From positions 62,001 through 126,000 of the forward strand of contig JAHHGX010000065.1 of assembly GCA_019359675.1 (NCBI GenBank): a stretch of 64,000 bases of DNA. Direction: 5' to 3'. The stretch comes from Calothrix sp. FI2-JRJ7 (GTDB lineage Bacteria; Cyanobacteriota; Cyanobacteriia; Cyanobacteriales; Nostocaceae). A program made the position numbers and the translations under genes. How positions within the stretch are numbered: position 1 is the stretch's first letter; every line of letters begins with the position of its first letter. The notes under the pieces were generated by a model. That model saw nothing but the letters and a program-made list of their open reading frames with translations. It was not told the origin of the DNA and searched no databases. This document shows, in pieces, positions 1 through 9,292 of this stretch.

Positions 1-349
1 GTTCGCTAACCCAACTTTCAATAACATTATCAGTTTGCGCGCGTTCGTTACAAAGTTCCGTAAAATCACTATATAGTTCTTTCCCCAAAGACTCAACGTC
101 AAAAATTAGCTTTGCATCTTGTAGAGATTTAAACTGATGACAAGTACTAGTCGCAAACCTTCCTAACCAAGTTCTGTCAGCTAAAAGAGTATGATTCAAT
201 GTACCATGAATCGAATCAAAAAAAGCTCCAAGATTGCGGCGCCGTTCTTCCGGAGTTAGTGATGCCACAAGTTCGTAAATTTGATTATTGACCCACGTAT
301 TATATTGTGCCATCAAGCGAAACTGTTTAATATGAGTAGATTCTGCCAT
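1..349 (-). CDS. DinB/DfrB-like four-helix protein, 3' end outside window
   Basis: The reading frame runs from an ATG at 349 leftwards through the window edge without a stop, giving 116 codons of an incomplete protein. The N-terminal part carries AQYNTWVNNQIYELV, followed by GAFFDSIHGTLNHTLLADRTW and a WLGRF-type segment, which is the pattern of the DinB family (COG2318). These are four-helix-bundle proteins, several of which bind a metal through histidines or act as thiol-dependent transferases. The His in SIHGTLNH fits the first metal ligand; the later ligands lie beyond the edge. The family call is from sequence pattern; the substrate is unknown. Confidence 0.8.
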   Translation of the reverse strand, partial: MAESTHIKQFRLMAQYNTWVNNQIYELVASLTPEERRRNLGAFFDSIHGTLNHTLLADRTWLGRFATSTCHQFKSLQDAKLIFDVESLGKELYSDFTELCNERAQTDNVIESWVSE

Positions 350-767
350 AACTCACCTATCTTCATCTAATTAAGATAAATACATCTCTTGTGGAATGGG
401 CATCCCTGCCCGTTCCATCTTATAAAATACTAATAAAAATAATTATCTTACCACAGAGACATAGACTATAAAAATCCCCTTGAAACACCTTAAGTAGTTG
501 TTTGTTCTTCCAAAGTCAAAGTTGTAATGGCTGCATTTACAAAATTAATTTAGTTAATCAGCTGTGTAACAGTTGAATATTATCTTTGAAAAAGCAAGAA
601 ATGCTCAATATCTAGCACCAAAACAACTGTCTGCTAATTGCTCCGTTGCTGTTAGCACAGTCAAACCTATAATATTCACATCCTAGTAAAAGCACGCGGT
701 GTACATAAATATTGTAATATAGTCTCCTGTTGAAGTTACAATAGAGTTGTAGTTAGGTAAGCTCTCG
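350..767. other. intergenic region with dispersed hairpin
   Basis: No coding frame of substance is visible. It contains a hairpin at 393-416 (GGAATGGGCA pairing with TGCCCGTTCC) preceded by CTCTTGTGG, a member of the CCACAAGAG-linked hairpin family found at several other places in the window, and a CACAGAGACATAG stretch near 451 that belongs to another dispersed repeat. The rest is AT-rich leader for xisH. Confidence 0.6.
393..416. repeat. dispersed hairpin (GGGCA/TGCCC type)
   Basis: Ten-base arms GGAATGGGCA and TGCCCGTTCC, with one G-T wobble, flank a four-base loop. CTCTTGTGG lies just upstream, matching the CCACAAGAG tail of the other family members on the opposite strand. Confidence 0.6.
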
Positions 768-1183
768 ATGGCAGCTAGAGATCTTTTCCATGAGGCTGTA
801 AAAGCAGCTCTTCAAAAAGAGCAATGGATTATTACAGGCGACCCCTTGAAATTAGATGTAGGTGGCACTAAGCTAGAAATTGACCTTGGGGCTGAACGTT
901 TATTAGCAGCCGAACGTCAAGGTGAGAAAATCGCGGTTGAAATAAAATCTTTCCTGGGTGACTCACCTTTAACTGACTATCACGCAGCGCTAGGACAATT
1001 CTTGAACATGGACTCGCCTTAGAAATTCATGAGCCTGACCGCATTCTCTATCTAGCTATTCCTCTAACTGTATATGATGCTTTTTTCCAACGTGAATTTG
1101 CCCAACTATCAGTGGAACGTTATCAAATAAAACGTATTGTCTATGACCCAATTAATGAGGTGATTACTCAATGGATAAATTAG
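768..1183 (+). pseudogene. xisH: xisH, broken by a one-base frameshift
   Basis: XisH is named as an excision controlling factor of the fdxN element of heterocystous cyanobacteria, but XisH/XisI pairs are widespread and usually not next to any element. The first 80 codons give a canonical XisH with AARDLFHEAVKAAL, IDLGAERLLAAE and VEIKSF, a PD-(D/E)xK-like core (Asp39, Glu58, Lys60). After FLN (about 1005) the frame falls into a stop at 1020-1022, while the expected C-terminus (GLALEIHEPDRILYLAI to VITQWIN) continues in another frame to a stop at 1181-1183. The span is 416 nt, exactly one base short of 138 codons plus stop, which is about the family's usual length. The end overlaps the xisI start by 13 nt. 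It is either a real inactivating deletion or a sequencing error. Confidence 0.85.
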
Positions 1184-1506
1184 AGCGATATCGAGCAATG
1201 GTTCAAAAAGTTTTGACAGAATATGCTTCTGTTCCTGTTGCGTCGGGCGAAATTGATTCTCAACTTATCTTTGACAAAGAACGTGACCGTTATCAAGTTG
1301 TAAGCGTTGGTTGGGTAGGACACCGCCGCGTACATGGCTGTGTTTTACATCTGGACATTATCAATGAAAAAATTTGGATACAGCAGAATACTACCGAACT
1401 ACAAATCGGTCAAGAATTAGTTGCTACTGGAATTCCTAGGGAAGACATTATACTTGGTTTCCAAGCTCCCTATATGCGGCAATACACTGATTTTGGTGTT
1501 GCATAA
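1171..1506 (+). CDS. xisI: XisI family protein
   Basis: This 111-residue protein is full length for the XisI family, with the start MDKLERYR, the central WVGHRRVHGCVLHLDI and the C-terminal LGFQAPYMRQYTDF all typical. XisI is the partner of XisH; the biochemical role of the pair is not settled, and the nuclease-like fold of XisH together with the constant pairing makes a toxin-antitoxin-like or nuclease-partner function plausible (inference). Translation is probably coupled to xisH because the ATG at 1171 lies inside the last codons of the xisH frame. With xisH frameshifted, ribosomes would stop about 150 nt upstream, so expression of xisI may be reduced. Confidence 0.9.
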   Translation: MDKLERYRAMVQKVLTEYASVPVASGEIDSQLIFDKERDRYQVVSVGWVGHRRVHGCVLHLDIINEKIWIQQNTTELQIGQELVATGIPREDIILGFQAPYMRQYTDFGVA

Positions 1507-1588
1507 TAATTAGTATAAATTTTTAGCTTCCCGCGTGGAAGCTGCTGTGTACACACAAGTTTTGTAACGTCGTTTTGTATGATTTTGA

Positions 1589-3114
1589 TCAATTTTCAAT
1601 TTTAACTTGCCAAGTTTGTAAAGTTGTACCAAGAAACAGGTCTAAATTAGTTAAAGCGTTAAGGTATTGAATTGTAGCATCAAGTTCTGCATTTCTTGCT
1701 TGAGCGAGTTCGTTTTGCAATCTAATCAACTGAAAAACTGCATTCCCTCTACCTAGTTTTAATTTTTCCTGTTCAATTTCGAGTTGCTGTTGCGATAATT
1801 GAGTTGCTCGTCTAGCAAGCTCTAGTTGATTATAGCTTAAATTGGTGTTTCGCACTCGGTCTTGTAACTCAATATCTAGTTTTGTTTGTACATTTTTTAA
1901 TGTGTTTTCTGACTTCCGTAACTCAACTTGCGCGCGCTTAAATGCTTGTTCTAAATTTAAATCTCCAAAGGTATGACCAAAAGTTAAACCTAATCTTGCA
2001 TCTACAGCTTCATTTAAATTATTTAGCAAGGTGGCGTTTAAATTTAAATCCCAACGTTTGTTATCTTCCGCTACCATTAAATTTAGTTTAGTTTGATCTA
2101 CACTAAATTGTGCCTGTAAATATCCAGGTTGAGTAGAAAGCGCAATATTTCTCAGTTTCTCAATATCTAAAGTTACGGGTTTGACTGAAGGTATGGTTTC
2201 GGCTTCAATATTTGTATTTTTGTCAATATCTAAAATAGCTAATAATGCTAATCTTTTTGATTCTAAGTCGTTTTGAGCAGATAATAAAGATACTTGACGG
2301 TTAGCTATATCTGTTTGGTTTTGAATAATTTCAACAGGCGCCAGTCTACCTGCTTGAATCAAAGCTTGGTTAATTTCCAGAGAATCTTGAGCATTTTTTA
2401 GTGACAACTGCTCAATTTTGACTCGCTCTTGAGCGGAATTAATTCTCGATAGGCAATAATAGCTTCTGTAATAGTATTATTCAAAGTAGACTTTAAATTT
2501 TCTATATTCACTTTTTCAGTAATTCGTGCTAAATCAATAGAAGCTTGATTAATTCGTGTACCAGCATTCTTTAATAATGGTTGGCTTAATCGAAGTTCCA
2601 TATTTTGACGTAAACTATTATCAGTAATGCTGCTACTAAAATTATTCAGATTCGAGTTTAAATTTGAAGTTTGAGCATCTGCTGTCCAGTTAAAGGTAAC
2701 TTCTGCACCCGTAGGAATTCTCATCACAACTTTGGCGCCGAGATTAGTAGTTAACGAACCGGAACTAATCCCATTTCTACCCAGTTCATTCATATTGACT
2801 GATACAGTAGGAGTAAAATCTGGCGCAAATTTATCTTCTGCAACAGCTAAATCACCTTTCTGAGCAATTCTATCTAAATAAGCATTCTTAATACTTGTAT
2901 TATTCTCAATAACTAGATACACAACATTTGCCAGAGCAAGTTTAAGCTGTGGCTTTTTTGGTACTGATGTTTCTGTAGGCTGAACTGTAGGTTTAATAGG
3001 TACAGTTTCAAAAGTACGTGGGAACTGATTATTCGCTCCGGCGCCTGTCGAATAACCAACCCCAAATAATATAATTACAACTTGTACAAGTCTTGTTTTA
3101 ATTAAATACTCCAT
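1589..3114 (-). pseudogene. TolC-family outer membrane efflux protein, one-base frameshift
   Basis: Two overlapping frames form one TolC/OEP protein: an N-terminal half from 3114 (signal peptide MEYLIKTRLVQVVIILFGVG, then an OEP repeat) and a C-terminal half ending at 1589 (second OEP repeat). The join is at about 2437, where the first frame reads AYRELIPLKSESKL and stops at 2398, while the natural continuation AQERVKIEQLSLKNAQ lies one frame over. One added base would restore about 508 residues. I chose ATG 3114 over the GTG at 3150, since the 12 codons before it (ATDITDVTD) are only a translated copy of the ATCCGTTAC repeat. It is the outer membrane channel of the adaptor-permease set upstream, and probably inactive unless the frameshift is an error. 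Confidence 0.85.
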
Positions 3115-3120
3115 ACATTT

Positions 3121-3147
3121 ATCCGTTACATCCGTTATATCCGTTGC
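3121..3147. repeat. three tandem 9-bp ATCCGTTRY units
   Basis: ATCCGTTAC, ATCCGTTAT and ATCCGTTGC follow each other directly. The same triplet of units recurs at 16771-16797, 24767-24793 and 54532-54549, always within a few bases of a gene end. Here it lies between the stop of the permease (3150) and the likely ATG of the TolC gene. Confidence 0.85.
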
Positions 3148-3149
3148 CA

Positions 3150-4325
3150 CTAACCTTCACGCAAAGCTTTAACAGGGTCAAGTTGCGACGCACGCACAGC
3201 AGGGAAAAAGCAAGCTCCAACACCTACTAATAAAGCAGCACCTAAAGATAAAACTGCTGTTTGAACTTCTAATTGATAAGGAAAACTAAATATTTGAGTA
3301 ACGACTATAGTCACACAATTAACTGATATAATCGCTAACGTTCCCCCAACTAAACTTAAAAGAGCAGCTTCTAAAATAAATTGCAGTAAAATCTCAGATT
3401 TAGTGGCGCCAAGTGCCCTGCGTAAACCAATTTCAGGGGTGCGTTCAATCACAGAAGCGATTGTAATATTCGTAATTCCAACTCCACCAATTAATAATGC
3501 AATAATTCCCACAACATTTAGTCCGCGCGAAGCTAACTCAAAAGTTTGTTTTTGCATTAAAATATCTTGTATATTGCTATAGCCAAAAACTTCGGCGCCA
3601 GGAAAGCGCGACTTTAATAGTTTTTCAGCTTCTTCTTTCAAAGCATCCATATCTTCTTCTTTGCGAGGACGTATCCAAATAGATTGAAAATTTTGGCTAC
3701 CTGTCAATGCACTATATGTGGACATTGGCATCACTAATTGACCTTTTGGTTCTTCACCAAAGCTTTGTTTCGTTTCTACAATTCCAATAACTTGATAAGG
3801 TCTGTCTGAGCTAAAAATTAATTTTCCTAAAGGTTCTTCTCTTTTAAAAAGCTTATCGGAAAGAAATTTATCAATTACTACAACAGGTCGATAATTTTCT
3901 AAATCTGCTGCATTAAAGTATCTTCCTTTAATTAGTCTTCGACCTGTAGCTGGTAAATAATCTTGAGTTACAGCCAGCATCATTGGTTTCCCTTCTTCAC
4001 CTTGATAAAGTACAGAATCAGATAAACCCACAAAGTTAGAAGCACTAATTAGCTGATAATTCTTTAAACGTCGGCGCAGAAATTCTAAATCTTCTAATTT
4101 TGGTTCCCTACCCTCTGATGAATAAACACTAAGGGATACTTGGGGTGCGTCTCGTTTGGCAAGTTGCTGCTTAATTAACGCGCGACTAATATCTCCAACT
4201 TGAAGTGTGGCATTTACTGCTGCTACGCCCATAAATACACCTAAACTAGTTAATGCAGAGCGCACCCAATTTCCTGTTAATGATTTACAGGTAACAATAA
4301 TTAAGTCTTGAGGTGAAAGAGACAT
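3150..4325 (-). CDS. MacB/FtsX-type ABC transporter permease
   Basis: This 391-residue inner membrane protein has a first membrane segment at about residues 20-45, a long periplasmic MacB_PCD-like domain (about 45-250), and three C-terminal segments of the FtsX domain (about 270-385) with the conserved ERTPEIGLRRALGAT loop that contacts the ATPase. It lacks the N-terminal ATPase that MacB carries, so a separate ATP-binding subunit is needed; none is adjacent. It starts 14 nt after the adaptor's stop and ends right where the TolC repeat begins, so the three genes form one transcript. The likely role is export of a lipid, peptide or small molecule driven by periplasmic mechanotransmission; the substrate is unknown. 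Confidence 0.85.
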   Translation of the reverse strand: MSLSPQDLIIVTCKSLTGNWVRSALTSLGVFMGVAAVNATLQVGDISRALIKQQLAKRDAPQVSLSVYSSEGREPKLEDLEFLRRRLKNYQLISASNFVGLSDSVLYQGEEGKPMMLAVTQDYLPATGRRLIKGRYFNAADLENYRPVVVIDKFLSDKLFKREEPLGKLIFSSDRPYQVIGIVETKQSFGEEPKGQLVMPMSTYSALTGSQNFQSIWIRPRKEEDMDALKEEAEKLLKSRFPGAEVFGYSNIQDILMQKQTFELASRGLNVVGIIALLIGGVGITNITIASVIERTPEIGLRRALGATKSEILLQFILEAALLSLVGGTLAIISVNCVTIVVTQIFSFPYQLEVQTAVLSLGAALLVGVGACFFPAVRASQLDPVKALREG

Positions 4326-4339
4326 AAAATTAAAAATTA

Positions 4340-6079
4340 CTATGATTTATCTGGTATTAGCTGTGGTGCTGCATCTGGTGGCGCCTCTTTAACTGCTTTT
4401 CCTGGCTCTAAGGTAGTGTCGGCGCCAGGGAGTATAATTTTGTCACCAGCTTTTAAACCAGATTTAATTTCAACCTTGGTAGTCGCTTCGAGTCCAAGAG
4501 CGACTTTTTGCTTCTGTGCTTTACCTTGTTTATCGCGTATCCAGACAAATGGCTCACCTTCGTCGCGTTGAACAGCTTCTAAATTTACAGCAACAACATT
4601 TTTTCGCTGCTCAACAATAATTTCTACACTGACTTGGCTACCAGGTATTAGAGTACGAGTTGGTTTATCGAGTAGTACAGTTGCCGGAACTTTTGCTTGG
4701 GTTGATGAACCACCACCTAAAGATGCTCCACTTCCACCTTCTCCACTAATTGCTTGGGGTTGCACTTCTTGGACTTTACCCGTATATTCTTGAGAGTTAG
4801 GCCCAATAACTTTTATCTTTGCTGGTTGACCCACCTTGACCTTAGCTGCATCAAGCGTCCCAATTTGTAGATTTACGAGTTCTTGTGATGGGTTGCCCAA
4901 GGTAATTAAAATATCTCCTGATTTAATACCATCACCATTTTTAGCTTTGACATTAAGTATTTTTCCAGTAATTGGCGCCGTAACAAAATTATTTTGAACT
5001 TGCGTCTCTAAATTTTTGCGGTCGAGTGCTAACTTTTGGAGTTCGCTAATTTGAGTTTCAACATCTGACTCAGCATTCCGAACTTCTGCACGCGCGTTTA
5101 AAAGTTTTTCTTGGAGTTCAGTTTGGCGTTTATTTTCAATTTTCAAACGTTGAAATTCCAAGGTTTTAGAATTTAAGTCTGACTGAGCATCTTTCAATGC
5201 TGTTTGTGCCTCTAATACCTTTGTTTGAGGTTCTGTCGCGCGTTTAGCCTCTAAAATTTGACGTTTAAGGTCAATAGTTTTAGTGCGAACATCAAACTCT
5301 GCTTCTCTTACAGTAACTTGTGCATCGCGAACAGATGCTTGTTGTCTTACTAACTCGTCACCGGGAATAAAGCCTTTTTGCGATAAAACTTCTAAATTTT
5401 TTAATTCTCTTTGTTGAACAGCAAGCTTTTCTTTTGTTTCTGTTATTTTCTCACGACTGCGTGTAAGTTCTAACTCTGCTTTTTGGATATCAAATACTTG
5501 TTTCGCTGGAGATAGTGCTTCTTCCTTTGCGGTCGCAAGCTTTTGTCTTGCTTCGATAATTTTTTCGCGACTGCGTGTAAGTTCTAACTCTGCCTTGCGA
5601 ATATCAAATTCTTGTTTAATAGGTTGCCTGAGTTCTTGTTGCACTACCGCTAGTTTATCTTTGGCTTCTGTAACTTTCTCTTGACTGCGTGCGAGAGTTT
5701 GCTTTTGTTTACGAATAGCCAAATCTTGATTTGCAACAGTACTTTGCTGCTCTTTATTGCGGAGAACTAATAATCGTTGTCCAGCTTGGACTGTATCTCC
5801 GACTTTAACTAACACTTTATCTACCGTAACCTCCCCTGGAGACTTCAAGTCTCGTTGTCCTCCGAGTTGCATAGCACCACTTTCATTAATTGTTATTTCG
5901 ATGTCTTCTCGGTCTGCGGTCATTATAGGTAAAGCGACAGCATTTGATGATTTACCGGAATTTTGAATGTAAAACCACCATCCACTACCACCTAGCAAAG
6001 CTAAAAGTCCCGAACCTAAGAGTAATTTCAGTCCGATTTTTAGCCTCTTTTTACTTTTGACAATTTGTGTTGAAGCCAT
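4340..6079 (-). CDS. HlyD/MacA-family periplasmic adaptor (membrane fusion protein)
   Basis: The start ATG at 6079 gives a 579-residue protein beginning MASTQIVKSKKRLKIGLKLLL with one N-terminal membrane anchor (about residues 18-38). A biotinyl-lipoyl half-motif (LVKVGDTVQAGQRLLVL) is followed by an unusually long alpha-helical hairpin of about 260 residues containing several copies of KAELELTRSREKI, then the second lipoyl half (FVTAPITGKIL) and beta-barrel and membrane-proximal domains. An upstream TTG (6094) would add only five residues. It is the first gene of the exporter operon, 71-86 nt from the divergent AraC-type gene. The duplicated coiled-coil heptads make the hairpin longer than in MacA, as expected for reaching across a thick cyanobacterial periplasm (inference). 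Confidence 0.85.
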   Translation of the reverse strand: MASTQIVKSKKRLKIGLKLLLGSGLLALLGGSGWWFYIQNSGKSSNAVALPIMTADREDIEITINESGAMQLGGQRDLKSPGEVTVDKVLVKVGDTVQAGQRLLVLRNKEQQSTVANQDLAIRKQKQTLARSQEKVTEAKDKLAVVQQELRQPIKQEFDIRKAELELTRSREKIIEARQKLATAKEEALSPAKQVFDIQKAELELTRSREKITETKEKLAVQQRELKNLEVLSQKGFIPGDELVRQQASVRDAQVTVREAEFDVRTKTIDLKRQILEAKRATEPQTKVLEAQTALKDAQSDLNSKTLEFQRLKIENKRQTELQEKLLNARAEVRNAESDVETQISELQKLALDRKNLETQVQNNFVTAPITGKILNVKAKNGDGIKSGDILITLGNPSQELVNLQIGTLDAAKVKVGQPAKIKVIGPNSQEYTGKVQEVQPQAISGEGGSGASLGGGSSTQAKVPATVLLDKPTRTLIPGSQVSVEIIVEQRKNVVAVNLEAVQRDEGEPFVWIRDKQGKAQKQKVALGLEATTKVEIKSGLKAGDKIILPGADTTLEPGKAVKEAPPDAAPQLIPDKS

Positions 6080-6165
6080 ATATGGGCTATACAAAATATT
6101 AGTTAGATTTTTCGTATCTATGTAATTTTTCGTAATAATCTAGCATTAGTTGCTTACCGAATACC

Positions 6166-7035
6166 ATGTCCGACGTAAAACCGTCAATAATTGACTTCAA
6201 AAAGCACAACCCTAGCGACTTACTTTTACCCCGTCCTCCTATTCTGTCTACTCATACCGCGCGCTGGGATGGGTTTGTGTTTGAGCATCATTGTCAACCA
6301 GCAGGAGACAGTGATGAAGTTAGTATTATTAACGGACATGCAGTACTAATTTTTACACATAAAAATAAGCGAGTTCATGCCGAACGTAAGCTGGATGGTA
6401 AATTACGCGATGACCCCGTTCAAGAAGGGGATGTAATAATTATTCCTCAAGGAGTTGGGCATGGAGTACGCGCGTATGATGAAGCTGAATTCTTTGCTTT
6501 GGTAATGGCGCCTGCTAACTTTGAATCTCAATTAACACCTCATTTCGCCACTTCTGACCCACTGCTGTACCAAATAGGATTAGCAATGAAAACAGTGTTA
6601 ACTTCAGATTTGACAGGAAGTCGTTTATATGCCGAGACAATGGTCAATGCAGTAACAGTTCACTTAATGCAACACTATGCAACTAAAAAGCCTATCGTAC
6701 ATAACTACAAAAGTGGTTTATCACCAAGTCAGCTAAAATTAGTAATCGAGTATATAAATGAGCATCTAGACCAAGATTTAAGTTTAAACGAACTCAGCGC
6801 ACTAACACAAATAAGCCCACATTACTTCTCACAACTTTTCAAACAAGCAACAGGTGTACCACCACATAAATATGTAATTAGCTGTCGAGTCACCCGCGCG
6901 AAAGAGCTATTGCAAAAAGGTGAGTCTATATCTCAAGTTGCCCAGCAAGTAGGTTTCGCAAACCAAAGCCATTTGAACTTACATATGAAGCGACAGCTTG
7001 GCGCCACACCCAAGCAAATATTGAAAAATCGGTAG
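6166..7035 (+). CDS. AraC-family transcriptional regulator
   Basis: 289 residues. The N-terminal half (about 20-140) is a cupin-like sensor with IIPQGVGHGV, and the C-terminal half (about 190-289) is a standard AraC double helix-turn-helix: LSLNELSALTQISPHYFSQLF, ATGVPPHKY and QVAQQVGFANQSHLNLHMKR. It diverges from the exporter operon across a short spacer, the usual arrangement for a local regulator, so control of the adaptor-permease-TolC operon is likely but inferred. The ligand is unknown. Confidence 0.88.
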   Translation: MSDVKPSIIDFKKHNPSDLLLPRPPILSTHTARWDGFVFEHHCQPAGDSDEVSIINGHAVLIFTHKNKRVHAERKLDGKLRDDPVQEGDVIIIPQGVGHGVRAYDEAEFFALVMAPANFESQLTPHFATSDPLLYQIGLAMKTVLTSDLTGSRLYAETMVNAVTVHLMQHYATKKPIVHNYKSGLSPSQLKLVIEYINEHLDQDLSLNELSALTQISPHYFSQLFKQATGVPPHKYVISCRVTRAKELLQKGESISQVAQQVGFANQSHLNLHMKRQLGATPKQILKNR

Positions 7036-7085
7036 AACTTACAAAAAATCGGAAAAATTTAGAAGACATACTGCCTTTACTAAAT

Positions 7086-7139
7086 GTAGGTTGGGTGTAA
7101 GCAAAGCTTTCCCGAAGGGTAGCGTAGCGCAACCCAACA
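7086..7139. repeat. GTAGGTTGGGT...ACCCAAC dispersed repeat
   Basis: The arms GGTTGGGT and ACCCAAC enclose a variable centre containing AAGCTTTCCCGAAGGGTAGCG. Relatives occur at 16721-16752 and 25962-25993. It lies just upstream of the gene starting at 7153. Confidence 0.65.
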
Positions 7140-7152
7140 AAAACTAACCTTT

Positions 7153-7980
7153 ATGAAACAAGAAAAATCATTACCATCAGAAATCTTTTATTCATTATTT
7201 TCGCTAGTAAAACCTCGTAAAGCTCAAAATACTATAACCACTTCTAACGAATGGGAATCACATATATTACCTCACAGTCCCATTGAAGAACTGGCGCCAA
7301 ACCTCTGGCACGTTACAGGTATTTTACCAGCTAGCGGACACCCACCAAGGGAAATGATACTTTATAAACTACCCGATTCTACATTATTAATTCATAGCGG
7401 CATTGTATTAGATGAAGCCACAATGACGCAACTAGAATCATTAGGTACACCCAAAATAATGATAGTACCTAACCGCATTCATCGACTCGACGCGCGCGTA
7501 TTCAAACAGCGCTACCCTGAATTAATAGTAGTTGCTCCCGCTGCTGCCATACCTTACGTTGAGCAAGTCGTTCCAGTAGATGCAACCGCAGAAGAATTTT
7601 TACCTCAATACGGTATAGTTTGTCATCAACCAATTGGCATTCGTCCCCAAGAATTAGCATATGAATTACAACTACCAACAGGGAAAGCATTAATTTTTAC
7701 AGATATCTTATTCAATTTAACCGAGTCTTATTTAGATAAATATGCACCCGAAAGTAAATTGCCTGTAGGTATACTAGGCGCCAGTGGTTTCTTTGGTATT
7801 ACCAGATTAGGAAAAATGTTTTACATGACCGGTAGAAATGCCTATCGCCAGTGGCTAGAATCTTTGGCAGATAATATTACAGATTTACAAGTAATCTCAG
7901 TTGCACACGGTGAACCAATTGTGGCTAATTGTACCCAAAAATTACATGAAGCAGCCGCAAGATTAAACACTCATAAATAA
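7153..7980 (+). CDS. DUF4336-like, metallo-beta-lactamase-fold-related protein
   Basis: 275 residues. The core runs LAPNLWHVTGI, REMILYKLPDSTLLIHSG, GTPKIMIVPNRIHRLDARVFKQRYPELIVVAP, then TGKALIFTDILFN and VISVAHGEPI. This is the layout of DUF4336 proteins, which look like metallo-beta-lactamase folds but lack the HxHxDH motif; a few ligand candidates remain (His in RIHRLD, Asp in FTDIL, His in AHGEP). The function is unknown. It stands alone, convergent with the Uma2 gene, with a strong inverted repeat between them. Confidence 0.7.
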   Translation: MKQEKSLPSEIFYSLFSLVKPRKAQNTITTSNEWESHILPHSPIEELAPNLWHVTGILPASGHPPREMILYKLPDSTLLIHSGIVLDEATMTQLESLGTPKIMIVPNRIHRLDARVFKQRYPELIVVAPAAAIPYVEQVVPVDATAEEFLPQYGIVCHQPIGIRPQELAYELQLPTGKALIFTDILFNLTESYLDKYAPESKLPVGILGASGFFGITRLGKMFYMTGRNAYRQWLESLADNITDLQVISVAHGEPIVANCTQKLHEAAARLNTHK

Positions 7981-7987
7981 AAATCTT

Positions 7988-8055
7988 CTCTTGTGGAGCG
8001 GGCATCCCGAACCGCCCACTGATATAGGACGGGCAGGATGCCCATCCCACAAGAG
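7988..8055. repeat. inverted repeat between convergent genes
   Basis: The outer arms CTCTTGTGG (7988-7996) and CCACAAGAG (8047-8055) are perfect complements, and inner GGGCATCCCG and CGGGCAGGATGCCC form further stems. Lying between two gene ends it could act as a bidirectional terminator. It is a member of the hairpin family with a CCACAAGAT-like tail. Confidence 0.7.
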
Positions 8056-8061
8056 AAATAG

Positions 8062-8799
8062 CTACAATGTATCTGGGTCTATACCCATTTCTCTTAACTT
8101 TTGCGCCAGTGCTTGCGCGCGTTGGTCAGATAGAGATGCGCGTTGTTCAGCATCTTGCGCGCGTTGTTCGGCAACTTGCGCGCGCTCATCACCAGTAGGC
8201 AAAACAGTACCATCTTGATAACACCAGCGTAACCAAGTATCCTGCCTACCTTCAAATTGTCCATCCCAGAGGGTAACGCCTAATTTTACTTGATCAAGCC
8301 AAGTGTCTGAAGTCTCGAAATAGCGCATTGCTCTAAGTTCGTAAATATATAACTCTTTATCTCCTAATTGTTTTGTTGGGTCATACACTATGTAGTAACT
8401 TACCCGCATTCGCTGATAGATTTTCAGCTTTTCCCCTAGTTCGTCACCTTCTTTGTTAGAAACTATTTCAATTGCTACTTCTGGGGGTTTACCAAACTTC
8501 CACACCATGTAGCAACGATTTTGCTTTTCCCACCAATTCGTTGGTACTTGCACATCTAAGCTAAGAAAGACATCGGGTACTATAGGAGGTTTTGAGTCTG
8601 CATAATAAATACCGACATTAGCTGAGGCTAAAAATATTTGATTTTGTAAAGAGCTATAAGACGAACCAACTAACAAGCGTTGTTGGACAGATGCAAAGTT
8701 ATCCACTGGTGTATCATCTTCAGTAACTAGCTGGTTGGCATCTGGTACGTAGGAGCAATCATCTTGTATTAAAAGTTGCTCAACCATGATTTTATCCAT
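8062..8799 (-). CDS. Uma2 family (DUF820) PD-(D/E)xK nuclease-like protein
   Basis: 245 residues. The central part holds PDVFLSLDVQVP and PPEVAIEIVSNKEGDELGEKLKIYQRM, the family pattern with a predicted restriction-like active site (Asp in PDV, Glu in AIEIVS, Lys in SNK). The C-terminus is a heptad-rich, repetitive coiled coil (about 205-240) built from AEQRAQ units. Uma2 genes are present in dozens of copies in many cyanobacteria and their role is not established. The ATG at 8787 is an alternative start. Confidence 0.85.
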   Translation of the reverse strand: MDKIMVEQLLIQDDCSYVPDANQLVTEDDTPVDNFASVQQRLLVGSSYSSLQNQIFLASANVGIYYADSKPPIVPDVFLSLDVQVPTNWWEKQNRCYMVWKFGKPPEVAIEIVSNKEGDELGEKLKIYQRMRVSYYIVYDPTKQLGDKELYIYELRAMRYFETSDTWLDQVKLGVTLWDGQFEGRQDTWLRWCYQDGTVLPTGDERAQVAEQRAQDAEQRASLSDQRAQALAQKLREMGIDPDTL

Positions 8800-9038
8800 A
8801 ATTCAAGAGCGCTACTTCAATATATAACACTTAAATTTGAGTAGAACACGATTCAATTATACGCTAAAATAGTCAAGGTTTTGCTTTGATCTGGTTGGTA
8901 ATGTGTGATTGAATATGCTTTGTACCCAAATTATTGAAGAATGGGAAGAGAAATTAGGCGCCAGCCTTAACTTGATGAGAATGTTACTAATTAATATTTT
9001 TGCAGAAGCTTTGCTTTGTCGTGGTATACATATAACTA

Positions 9039-9257
9039 TCACAGATTTTCGTACACTTCATCATCGTTACGCTTTCCAATACGAAAAACCTCTATTTCAT
9101 TTTCTGAAATAGTATAAAGGATACGATACTCACCTTGGTCAAGTCTATATAAGCCTTGATGTCCTTTGAGTTGCTTACAATCTTGAGGTCTTGGTTCTTC
9201 AGCTGAAAGCAAAATTTTGCCTATAATCTGCTTAAAAAACTTTGGTTGTAAATCGTG
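9039..9257 (-). pseudogene. RelE/ParE-type toxin relic, 5' end lost
   Basis: Reading leftwards from about 9257, the frame encodes LQPKFFKQIIGKILLSAEE, then RPQDCKQLKGHQGLYRL, GEYRILYTI and VFRIGKRND, ending at a TGA (9039-9041). This is the C-terminal three quarters of a RelE-family toxin, with the usual KLKG...YR...YRI.Y...V..IGKR pattern. An in-frame TAA at 9258-9260 precedes it and no start codon is available, so the N-terminal strand is gone. No antitoxin gene is visible next to it. Confidence 0.7.
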
Positions 9258-9292
9258 TTAAATATTTTTTTAAATAAATTATACTTACTAAA

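Noticed and set aside
8909-9112. 67-codon plus-strand frame beside the RelE relic
   Set aside because: No family recognised and it overlaps the toxin relic; it may be debris of an older gene.
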